This document shows, piece by piece, positions 7,669 through 13,931 of a stretch of DNA of 15,343 nucleotides. The translations under genes were made by a program, and so were the position numbers. The notes beneath the pieces were generated by a model, which saw nothing but the letters and a program-made list of their open reading frames with translations, was not told where the DNA came from and did no database searches. Source of the stretch: JBLHKS01 sp047620505 (GTDB taxonomy: Bacteria > Verrucomicrobiota > Verrucomicrobiia > Verrucomicrobiales > DEV007); NCBI GenBank assembly GCA_047620505.1, contig JBLHKS010000168.1, positions 1 through 15,343 on the forward strand, read 5' to 3'. The number at the start of each line of letters is the position of its first letter. The first letter of the stretch is position 1.

Positions 7669-9699
7669 GTGATCCCTCTCCGTCTGCTCATAAACTCAAG
7701 ATTGATTCTCGCCTTCGCGCTGCTCGTATCGTCAGCAGCTGCTGAAGTCACCCGCATCCAAATCGACAAGCGAGAGCCGTTCGCTGACGGCCACAACTTC
7801 GGTCGAACCGGTGCCTACGAGATTGTCGAAGGTCGATTGTTTTTCGAAACTGATCCTAGCTCCGAGGTAAACGCGCGGATCACGGATCTTGATCTGGCTC
7901 CAACGAACAAGTCCGGCAAAGTCGAGTTTTGGGCGGACTTCTTTCTGCTCAAACCGATCGATCCGGAACGCGGCAACGGCTGCCTGGTTTACGACGTTCA
8001 CAATCGCGGCAGCAAGCTCGTGCTATGGACTTTTAACGAGGGCGAGCGAACAAACCAGCCTTCGACAATGGAGCACGCCGGCAACGGGTTTTTGCTCGAA
8101 CAAGGATACTCGTTGCTGTGGACCGGCTGGAACGGCGACGTGGTTGAAGACGGCGAGCATCGGCTCCTGGCCGGATTGCCGATCGCAGCAGCTGCTGAAG
8201 GCGATGGGCCGCTGACAGGCCGAAACTACGTCGAGATTTCCGTCGATGAACCGACCAAAAGCCGCCCGTTTTTCTGGAGTCCATGGGGAACGTCGGACGC
8301 CTACCCGGCTGCCTCGCTCGACAACTCAGACGCGACCCTGACAATGCGCGAACGCCGCTCAGATCCGGCGGTCCAGATTCCAAGCGAGGATTGGAGCTTT
8401 GCTCGTTGGGAAGACGACAAACTAATCCCGGATGCGACCAGCCTTTACGTCAAAGACGGTCTCAAACCCGGTTGGCTCTACGATCTGGTCTACACCGCGC
8501 GCGACCCGCGTGTCTCCGGGCTTGGCCTCGCCGGTTTGCGCGATGCGATTTCGTTTTTCCGACACTCACAGACCGACAATCCGCTCGCCGATTCGATTGA
8601 CCGCACCTGCATTTTCGGGATCTCGCAATCCGGCCGTTTCATCCATCACTTTCTCTACGAAGGACTCAACACGGACGAAGCGGGCGAGCAGGTTTTCGAC
8701 GGAGCGATCATCCACGTCGCGGGCGCGGGAAAAGGGTTCTTCAACTACCGCTTCGCGATGGCCACGGTTTACGGAACGCAACATCGTGGGAACCTTTCGC
8801 CTGCCGATTTTTTCCCGTTCGCGCCGATGCCCCAGACCGATCCGATCACCGGGCAAAGCGGCGACTCGTTAGCGCGGCTTCGTAAGTCCGGCCATGTCCC
8901 GAAGATCTTCTTCGTCCAGACTTCGACCGAGTATTGGGAACGCGCCGCGTCGCTGCTCCACACCGACGTCGAAGGTAAGCGCGACCTCGAACTCGATCCG
9001 GACGTTCGCATTTATTTGATTGCCGGGGCCGCGCATCTTGGCGCCGTGCCAGCCGAACGGGGGACTTCGCAGAATCCGCGCAACCCGCTTCGACACCGCG
9101 GGCCTGTTCTCCGCGCATTGCTCGCGGCGATGGACAATTGGCTGACGACGGAAACTGAGCCGCCTGCGAGCCGCTATCCACGAATCGACGACGGAACGCT
9201 CGTGAGTCTGGAGACGTTTCGCACTCAGTTTCCCAAGATCCCGTCGGTCAATTTGCCCAAAGCCCACAATCAGCCGCTGCGGCTCGACCCCGGACCGCGC
9301 TGGCACACCGAAGGCATCGCCGATCATGCGCCGCCCAAGACCGGCAAACCGTTCGTTACCCTGGTTCCGGCGGTTGATTCGGACGGCAACGATCTCGCTG
9401 GAATTCGTCTACCAGAAATTGCTGCGCCGCTCGCCACGTTCGCCGGTTGGAATTTGCGGACTCCAGAAATCGGCGCAGTTGGTGCGCTTACTGGCCTCCA
9501 TGGTTCTTACCTGCCGTTTGCAAAAACCAAGCAAGACCGCGGCAACGATTCGAGACTGTCGATCGAAGAGCGCTACCCAGATCGCGCCGCCTACCTCGAA
9601 GCCTACGCGGATGCCGTCCTTCGTCTCCAGGCCGATGGATTCCTGCTGGAGCGCGACGCCGTCGAGTTACTTCGCGAAGCTGCCGCTCGACAGTTCTGA
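7669..9699 (+). CDS. Secreted alpha/beta hydrolase domain protein (PF20091-like)
   Basis: A 676-residue protein starting at GTG 7669, immediately after the DUF1501 stop. The signal peptide is MIPLRLLINSRLILAFALL followed by VSSAAA, with mature EVTRIQIDKREPFADGHNFG. The sequence GRTGAYEIVEGRLFFETDP, then FLLKPIDPERGNGCLVYDVHNRGSK, matches the 'alpha/beta hydrolase domain-containing protein' family, which is larger than classical lipases. The nucleophile elbow is probably GISQSGRF (about residue 320), and the catalytic His may lie in AGAAHLG (about 457). The C-terminus has GTLVSLETFRTQFPKIP and DGNDLAGIRLPEIAAPLATF, usual in this family. It is likely an esterase acting outside the cytoplasm; the substrate is unknown. 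Two iterated palindromes fall here, both read as Ala codons rather than QQLL. Confidence 0.85.
   Translation: MIPLRLLINSRLILAFALLVSSAAAEVTRIQIDKREPFADGHNFGRTGAYEIVEGRLFFETDPSSEVNARITDLDLAPTNKSGKVEFWADFFLLKPIDPERGNGCLVYDVHNRGSKLVLWTFNEGERTNQPSTMEHAGNGFLLEQGYSLLWTGWNGDVVEDGEHRLLAGLPIAAAAEGDGPLTGRNYVEISVDEPTKSRPFFWSPWGTSDAYPAASLDNSDATLTMRERRSDPAVQIPSEDWSFARWEDDKLIPDATSLYVKDGLKPGWLYDLVYTARDPRVSGLGLAGLRDAISFFRHSQTDNPLADSIDRTCIFGISQSGRFIHHFLYEGLNTDEAGEQVFDGAIIHVAGAGKGFFNYRFAMATVYGTQHRGNLSPADFFPFAPMPQTDPITGQSGDSLARLRKSGHVPKIFFVQTSTEYWERAASLLHTDVEGKRDLELDPDVRIYLIAGAAHLGAVPAERGTSQNPRNPLRHRGPVLRALLAAMDNWLTTETEPPASRYPRIDDGTLVSLETFRTQFPKIPSVNLPKAHNQPLRLDPGPRWHTEGIADHAPPKTGKPFVTLVPAVDSDGNDLAGIRLPEIAAPLATFAGWNLRTPEIGAVGALTGLHGSYLPFAKTKQDRGNDSRLSIEERYPDRAAYLEAYADAVLRLQADGFLLERDAVELLREAAARQF
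7733..7744. repeat. Iterated palindrome CAGCAGCTGCTG, copy 3
   Basis: Perfect, extended by T and A to 14 bp. It encodes the Ser-Ala-Ala-Ala-Glu junction at the signal-peptide cleavage region of the hydrolase, a different reading phase from the QQLL copies. Confidence 0.9.
8186..8197. repeat. Iterated palindrome CAGCAGCTGCTG, copy 4
   Basis: Perfect 12-mer read as Ala-Ala-Ala-Ala-Glu in the hydrolase, 453 bp after copy 3. Confidence 0.9.
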
Positions 9700-9806
9700 C
9701 GGCGACATCTTCCGAAGGCCGCGAACTCTATCTCGGCGACCGGTTCAGCATGTGAGGTTTTCCCGGTTGCGCTCAGCTGAGTCCTGACCGATCCGACTGG
9801 CGTTCC

Positions 9807-10915
9807 ATGCCGTCCGGCTTCCTCAGCTATCGCCACGAAAGCGACGCCCACTCTCAGTGCGTCCGCGATCTCGCCCAGCAGCTGCTGGATGCCGGGCTTG
9901 AAGTCGTCCTCGATCAGTTGATGCAGGAAGACGTCTGGAAAGGTGCCGGGCCGGACAAAGGTTGGGGCTCTGGTCCTACACACAGGTCGATCCCACGGAG
10001 AACGACAAAGTCCTGATCGTCATCTCCCCCACTTATTCGCTGGTTTACGAAGACAAACTCAAACCCGGCGAGGGACTCGGCTCCGCGATTGAAGCCCAGC
10101 GAATCTTCGATCAACTCTACGGCCAAAGAGGCGAAAATCCTCGATTCAGGGTAGTGGTTCTCCAAGAAGGAGATGACGAAGGAATCCCCGATCACATCAA
10201 GAAATACCACCGCTTCCGCCCCCACAAAACCCCCGAAGATCTCGACAAACTCATCAACTGGCTCGGCGGAAGCCCTCCCGCGAAGAAAAAAGCCGCCCGC
10301 GCCCGGAGACGCCTCCTTCCTGTCTCCCCGAAGCCCATCCCCCGGGAAGACTTCATCAACTGCGCCAACGCATTCCTCGCCTTCCAGCAGTTGCTCGGGC
10401 CAGACTCCGTCGCTCTGCTTGATTTCAAAGGGCATGGCCGCAACCCCGCCGCCTGCCTCCGCTCCATCGCCGATTCCCTCGAACTCGCCCCGCCCGGGCC
10501 GGCGGACAGCGAACTCGATATCCAGGCCCGTGCCCTACTCGACGCCCGCAAGGATCGCCCTGCCATTCTCTTCTTCGACGCCTTCGAACACGCCGAGAAA
10601 CATCACAACGACTGGATCCATCCCATCCTCGAACGCGTCGACCGTGACCCGCTCCTGCGCTGCGTATTCGCTGGGCGGAAGACGCCGGATTGGGAAGACC
10701 GTCCATGGCGTCGGCGCACCGCAGTCTCTCACTGCGATCTTTTCGAAGATCGCGACGCCATCATCGCCTACGCCCGGCAAAACGACTACGAGGACGACGA
10801 GGCCGATATCCATCTCATCATTGATACGTTCGTCGATCTTCGAGAGCAGGGCGTAGACGTTTCGCCCAAAAACCTGCTCGCGCGATTCAGGCCGAAAGGA
10901 GGTGCCGTCGTATGA
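9807..10915 (+). CDS. SEFIR (TIR-like) domain STAND-type ATPase, interrupted by one frameshift
   Basis: About 369 residues once one frameshift near 9966 is repaired. Residues 1-145 match a SEFIR/TIR-like domain: FLSYRHESDAHSQCVRDLA, GLEVVLDQL, then across the frame change GPDKGWG/LWSYTQVDPTENDKVLIVISPTY, and later GLGSAIEAQRIFDQLYG and RFRVVVL. The second half resembles a STAND/NACHT ATPase: a degenerate Walker A region (ALLDFKGHGRNPAACL, Lys and Ser/Thr replaced by Arg-Asn), a clear Walker B (PAILFFDAFEHAEKH) and a following strand ending in FAGRKTPDW. The frame breaks at TTGGGGCTC; one extra G restores it. The stop overlaps the next start as ATGA, so the two gene products are probably made together and may form one split receptor. 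A role in antiphage defence or cell-suicide signalling is inferred from the architecture. No SD precedes ATG 9807. Confidence 0.8.
9876..9887. repeat. Iterated palindrome CAGCAGCTGCTG, copy 5
   Basis: Perfect, extended by C and G to 14 bp. It encodes Gln-Gln-Leu-Leu in the first helix of the SEFIR domain. Confidence 0.9.
10895..10903 (+). promoter_or_regulatory. Strong Shine-Dalgarno AAAGGAGGT for the TPR gene
   Basis: A near-perfect anti-16S match inside the end of the SEFIR-STAND gene, 8 nt before ATG 10912. It is the best ribosome site in the window; most other genes here lack one. It fixes this start and implies the TPR subunit is translated efficiently from the shared mRNA. Confidence 0.8.
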
Positions 10916-12378
10916 GCATCCAAGAAGAGATCGCTGAGATCAAAGCCGCCTCGAAAGAGCCGCACGGCCTCACCCTCCGGATGATCCGCCAGGAAATCGG
11001 CGAGAATCCCGATCTGATGCGCGCTCTCGAATCCGCCGCCGTCCCACATTGGTTTGATCGCGAGCGCCTCGCGAAAATCCTACCCGATGACCTCGCGCCG
11101 GATGCGGATTCCTGGTTTCAGCAGCTGCTGGAGCTTTCCATCGTCGAACCCTTCCTCTCCCGGCAGGATCAGGACGCCCACAACGTCCATGAAGTCAGTC
11201 GCGACGCCTTGCGGGATCATCTCCAGCGCGAAGACGAAGGCCGCCGCCTCATCGCGCTTTCCGCCCGCGTTTTCGCCGCGATTCCCGCGCCAGGCCCGGA
11301 TGCCCCGCCCGAATTGCGGATCGAGCGGATCTATCACCACCTGCTGGCCGAGCCCGAGGCTGGAGCCCGGGCGCTCGGCGCGCAATGGCAGGATTGGGAC
11401 GTTCGCGGCCGCTGGGCGGAGCTGGCGGATCTCGCGGCAGCCCTCGAGGAACTGCTCGCCCCCGATCCATCACCGCTGACCGGCCGCGCCCTCGCCGAAA
11501 GCCTGCTCTGGCGCGTCACCATTCGCGCGGATCGTGGAGGGGACGTCTCCCTCGAAGAACTGGCCGAACAGGCCCGTGCCAGCCGCGATCTCTTCGCCAA
11601 ATTGGGTGCCGAATGGCGCGAGGGCCTCGCGCACGAGCTAATTGGGAATCTTTCGCTCGAACGGGGGGATCTAGTCGCGGCCCTTGAGGCTTACCGCGAG
11701 TATCGGACGATCATGGAGCGGCAGGCGAGGGAAGCCCCCGATAACACCGGGACGCAGCGCGATCTGTCTGTCAGCCACGAGAAGATCGGCGATGTTCTGG
11801 CCGAACAGGGCGATCTGGCCGGGGCCCTCGAATCCTACCGCGTGTCCATGGTGATGGCCGAACAACTGGCCGCCAGCGATCCCTCCAACGCCACTTGGCA
11901 GCGCGATCTGTCCGTCAGTCACTACAGGATTGGCGGTGTGCTGGCCGCGCAGGGCGAGCGAGGCGAGGCCCTCGAATCCTACCGCGCGACCATTGCTATC
12001 TTCGAGCAACTGGCCGCCAGCGATCCCTCCAATATCACCTCGCAGCGCGATCTATTCGTCAGCCATATGAAGATCGGCGATGTGCTGGCCGCCCAGGGAG
12101 AGCGGGGCGAGGCACTCAAATCCTTTCGCGCGGCCATGGCGAGCGCCGAGCAACTGGCCGCGAGCGATCCCTCCAACGCCGCCTCGCGGCGCGATCTGGC
12201 CGCTTCCTATTGGAAAATGGCCGATCTGGCGGAGAACGACGAGGATCCAGAGGCGGAGGTCTGGTGGCGCAAGTGTTACGAGACTCTTCAGGGGATGGAG
12301 GACAAGGGCTGGTTTCTTTCCCCGAATGATGAGCGGATTCTCCTGCAGGTGCGGGAGAAGGTGGGCGAATCCAATTGA
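10912..12378 (+). CDS. Winged-helix/TPR repeat protein, likely sensor half of the STAND system
   Basis: A 488-residue cytoplasmic protein with no signal peptide. Residues about 20-110 (RMIRQEIGENPDLMRALES, PHWFDRERLAKIL, WFQQLLELSIVEPF, NVHEVSRDALRDHL) resemble the winged-helix segment that follows the ATPase in STAND proteins. This suggests the ancestor was one polypeptide now split at the ATGA overlap. Residues 110-230 are helical (IERIYHHLLAEPEAGA). Residues 234-425 hold four 48-residue TPR-type units such as RDLSVSHEKIGDVLAEQGDLAGALESYR, plus a partial fifth. The C-terminus is a Trp-rich helix (EVWWRKCYETLQGMEDKGWF). TPR arrays in such proteins usually bind a trigger or partner protein (established for STAND proteins). 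The exact partner is unknown. Confidence 0.85.
   Translation: MSIQEEIAEIKAASKEPHGLTLRMIRQEIGENPDLMRALESAAVPHWFDRERLAKILPDDLAPDADSWFQQLLELSIVEPFLSRQDQDAHNVHEVSRDALRDHLQREDEGRRLIALSARVFAAIPAPGPDAPPELRIERIYHHLLAEPEAGARALGAQWQDWDVRGRWAELADLAAALEELLAPDPSPLTGRALAESLLWRVTIRADRGGDVSLEELAEQARASRDLFAKLGAEWREGLAHELIGNLSLERGDLVAALEAYREYRTIMERQAREAPDNTGTQRDLSVSHEKIGDVLAEQGDLAGALESYRVSMVMAEQLAASDPSNATWQRDLSVSHYRIGGVLAAQGERGEALESYRATIAIFEQLAASDPSNITSQRDLFVSHMKIGDVLAAQGERGEALKSFRAAMASAEQLAASDPSNAASRRDLAASYWKMADLAENDEDPEAEVWWRKCYETLQGMEDKGWFLSPNDERILLQVREKVGESN
11119..11130. repeat. Iterated palindrome CAGCAGCTGCTG, copy 6
   Basis: Perfect 12-mer encoding Gln-Gln-Leu-Leu in the winged-helix-like part of the TPR protein. 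Confidence 0.9.
11611..12186 (+). repeat. 144-bp tandem TPR coding repeats (four units)
   Basis: Unit starts are at 11611, 11755, 11899 and 12043, each 144 bp (48 codons), with a partial fifth unit from 12187. Units two to four are alike at DNA level: each begins CAGCGCGATCT and carries GTTCTGGCC- or GTGCTGGCC-type and CAACTGGCCGC blocks, and each ends near GCGATCCCTCCAA. The first unit is much more diverged. This pattern fits recent unit duplication or gene conversion. Confidence 0.85.
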
Positions 12379-12383
12379 TAGAG

Positions 12384-12447
12384 GGCATCGCTCCGTCGAT
12401 GCCGCATCGGTCCCGCGAGACCGGTCGTCCGCGGAACCGACGGAGCG
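12384..12447. terminator. Structured inverted-repeat element downstream of the TPR gene
   Basis: A 10-bp inverted repeat, CGCTCCGTCG (12389-12398) and CGACGGAGCG (12438-12447), encloses an inner stem CGGTC-CCGCGA-GACCG. An alternative short hairpin is GGCATCG-CTCCGT-CGATGCC (12384-12403). It begins a few nt after the TPR stop and probably forms a branched RNA structure. Termination is plausible but no T-run follows directly; the nearest is TTTTT at 12470. It could also be a REP/MITE-like repeat. Confidence 0.45.
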
Positions 12448-12459
12448 GTTACTACTCAT

Positions 12460-12519
12460 AGGAAATTCCTTTTTGGCCCTCGCGCTCTGAGCCATTACCG
12501 GATCGGCGCTGGAGGTGCA
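12460..12519. repeat. Shared 3'-end element, copy B
   Basis: It resembles 703-767 (see copy A) but here lies between genes rather than at a gene end. On the minus strand it would encode APPAPIR then TAA, similar to the PTPVR stop of the CRTAC1-family protein. It may be the leftover 3' end of a deleted relative or a dispersed repeat. Confidence 0.4.
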
Positions 12520-12527
12520 TCCCGGAC

Positions 12528-12556
12528 TTGCCTGCTGTCCGGAATTATCTTATAAT
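12528..12556 (+). promoter_or_regulatory. Sigma-70-type promoter of the NERD gene
   Basis: TTGCCT (12528-12533), 17-nt spacer, then perfect TATAAT (12551-12556), set in an unusually AT-rich patch. The transcript would start around 12563, giving only about a dozen nt of leader before ATG 12575 and no Shine-Dalgarno. Translation is therefore nearly leaderless. It indicates the NERD gene can be expressed independently of the SEFIR/TPR unit. Confidence 0.65.
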
Positions 12557-12574
12557 TTCCATAATTAACGCGCC

Positions 12575-13240
12575 ATGCATCAAATCCAGCTTCAGGAAAT
12601 CCTCCGTCCCTTCCTCCCTCTTCTTCCTTGGTTCGGTCTCCTGCTCCTCTTCGGCCTCTTCCTGAGATGGCTCAAATCCCCCGAAGTCAAAGGTCGGATC
12701 GGCGAATGGGCGGTATCAAAAGGCGCTCTTCGCAAACTCGACCCGCAGATTTATCGCATCTTTGAAGATCTCTACGTCCCGAAGTCCAAGGGAGAGGAAT
12801 TCGCCCAGATCGACCACGTCGTCCTCTCGGAATTCGGGATCTTCGTCATCGAAACGAAGAATTACGGCGGTTGGATCTTCGGAGACGCTGACAGCTACAA
12901 GTGGACCCAGACGTTTCCCGGAAAGAAAACACGTTTCTACAACCCCCTGCGCCAGAACGCCGTGCATGTCCGCGCTCTCCAGCAGCTGCTGGATCTTCCC
13001 GACGACGTTTTCCATTCCGTGGTCTACTTCATCGGCGACAGCGAATTCAAAACCCCGATGCCGGACAACGTGATCCGCAAGGGTCTGCGGAAATACATCG
13101 AGCGTCGTCGAGAGAAACTGCTGAGCCCCGAGCAATTCGCAGAGGCGGAACGCCGGATGGTCACTCTTGGCAATGGTCAGGACAAGAAGGCCGTTCAGCG
13201 TCAGCACATTCGGAATTGCGAGCAGCGCAAAGCGGCCTGA
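12575..13240 (+). CDS. NERD domain (nuclease-related) membrane-anchored protein
   Basis: A 221-residue protein. Residues about 12-31 (PFLPLLPWFGLLLLFGLFL) are one transmembrane segment. The NERD domain (PF08378) follows at about 36-150: VKGRIGEWAVSKGAL, FAQIDHVVLSEFGIFVIETKNYGGWIFG, WTQTFPGKK, FYNPLRQNAVHVRALQQLL. The putative PD-(D/E)xK residues are intact: Glu44, Asp80, Glu93 and Lys95. The C-terminal helix (DKKAVQRQHIRNCEQRKAA) is usual for the family, but the zinc-ribbon tail found in many NERD proteins is absent. NERD proteins are predicted DNA-processing nucleases, sometimes found in defence islands. Its position just after the SEFIR-STAND-TPR pair fits an effector or an independent defence gene (inference). 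The promoter at 12528 gives it its own transcription. Confidence 0.9.
   Translation: MHQIQLQEILRPFLPLLPWFGLLLLFGLFLRWLKSPEVKGRIGEWAVSKGALRKLDPQIYRIFEDLYVPKSKGEEFAQIDHVVLSEFGIFVIETKNYGGWIFGDADSYKWTQTFPGKKTRFYNPLRQNAVHVRALQQLLDLPDDVFHSVVYFIGDSEFKTPMPDNVIRKGLRKYIERRREKLLSPEQFAEAERRMVTLGNGQDKKAVQRQHIRNCEQRKAA
12980..12991. repeat. Iterated palindrome CAGCAGCTGCTG, copy 7
   Basis: Perfect, extended by C and G to 14 bp. It encodes Gln-Gln-Leu-Leu in the NERD domain. Confidence 0.9.
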
Positions 13241-13272
13241 AGCGAGAAACTTGCGATTTGGAAGCAACTCCA

Positions 13273-13290
13273 TTGCGATCAAAGTCGCAA
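13273..13290. terminator. Hairpin after the NERD gene
   Basis: TTGCGA-TCAAAG-TCGCAA forms a 6-bp stem with a 6-nt loop, 32 nt after the NERD stop and between convergent genes. There is no T-run, so it is a weak terminator candidate. The rest of the 127-nt gap shows only a loop-less palindrome GCGGCGCGCCGC at 13355-13366. Confidence 0.3.
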
Positions 13291-13367
13291 AGGTCCAGAT
13301 TGGGCAAGTTCACCGGCCGGAGCTGGGTCTTCGCGGGCCTGTGGCGAGGAAATTGCGGCGCGCCGCT

Positions 13368-13709
13368 TCAGTTCATGCTCGGCATGAAACCTTCCATCCC
13401 ATCCATGATTTTTCCGATCTCATCCATTGCGCCGTCGAGAATTTTTGTGACTTCCTGCCCATGCTCGATGACACCCATTGATTTCATCATCGTCTTCTGA
13501 AATTCTTCGATTTCGGGCTTCAGTTTTTCCATCAGCTCCTTCATTTCTTCTTTGCTCGGGTTGCCGACGGCCTTCATTCGGACTGCGAGATCCTTCATCT
13601 CCTCGTGCATGTCCTTGATTTTCTCCGCCGCTTTTTTGGCGCTGGCTTCGTCAGTGACATCGGCATAGGTCTCGAAAAGCTTCGTCGTCGCTTCGAACGC
13701 ATCTTTCAT
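13368..13709 (-). CDS. Small helical protein, body of an interrupted lipoprotein
   Basis: 113 residues from ATG 13709, rich in Lys, Glu and Met and almost wholly alpha-helical (KKAAEKIKDMHEEMKDLAV, EEMKELMEKLKPEIEEF), ending in a Met/Gly-rich tail. No family was recognised. On its own it lacks any export signal. However, the same frame upstream, across a single TAA at 13718-13716, encodes a lipoprotein signal peptide (13805-13716), and only Ser-Val separates that stop from this Met. The natural product is therefore probably one periplasmic lipoprotein of about 145 residues. The stop may be a real nonsense mutation, a sequencing error, or recoding. Confidence 0.65.
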   Translation of the reverse strand: MKDAFEATTKLFETYADVTDEASAKKAAEKIKDMHEEMKDLAVRMKAVGNPSKEEMKELMEKLKPEIEEFQKTMMKSMGVIEHGQEVTKILDGAMDEIGKIMDGMEGFMPSMN

Positions 13710-13715
13710 GACGCT

Positions 13716-13805
13716 TTATTTGGTGTCCTCGGCTCCACAGCCAACTAACGCGGCGCATGCGGCAAAAACAGGGAGAAGGGGAAGGAAGGCTCTTTTCAAT
13801 TTCAT
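13716..13805 (-). CDS. Lipoprotein signal peptide reading frame (29 codons) cut off from its body by TAA
   Basis: ATG 13805 opens MKLKRAFLPLLPVFAACAAL then VGC GAEDTK and stops at TAA. It has a Lys/Arg n-region, a hydrophobic core and a lipobox LVGC with Cys23. A free 29-residue peptide of this kind would be unusual, whereas it is exactly what the following in-frame helical protein needs. It is too short for usual ORF cutoffs. Confidence 0.6.
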   Translation of the reverse strand: MKLKRAFLPLLPVFAACAALVGCGAEDTK

Positions 13806-13817
13806 AGCCGAATGTTG

Positions 13818-13857
13818 AGCGCCTCCAGGACGCAGAGCAAATTGAAATCGAGGCGCT
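13818..13857. promoter_or_regulatory. Inverted repeat in the leader of the lipoprotein
   Basis: AGCGCCTC (13818-13825) pairs perfectly with GAGGCGCT (13850-13857), an 8-bp stem with a 24-nt loop, ending 12 nt upstream of ATG 13805 on the minus strand. On the plus strand the stem is followed by TTTTA, so it could instead terminate rightward transcripts. Between it and the sulfatase stop there is also GATCTT-TG-AAGATC (13881-13894), a possible sulfatase terminator without a U-run. Confidence 0.35.
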
Positions 13858-13931
13858 TTTAGTAAGAGCACGCTTCTAACGATCTTTGAAGATCACAGCA
13901 GGAACCTGATCGGCCCCAAAAACGTCGCCAG

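Noticed and set aside
9700..9806. Frame ending GRELYLGDRFSM just after the hydrolase
   Set aside because: It is the tail of an out-of-phase shadow frame; no start, RBS or family match.
10173..10856. Plus-strand frame of 227 codons rich in Ser, Pro and Thr
   Set aside because: Shadow of the SEFIR-STAND gene in another phase; composition reflects C-rich codons of the true frame.
13355..13366. GCGGCGCGCCGC palindrome after the lipoprotein gene
   Set aside because: No loop to make a hairpin and no second copy noticed; likely chance in GC-rich DNA.
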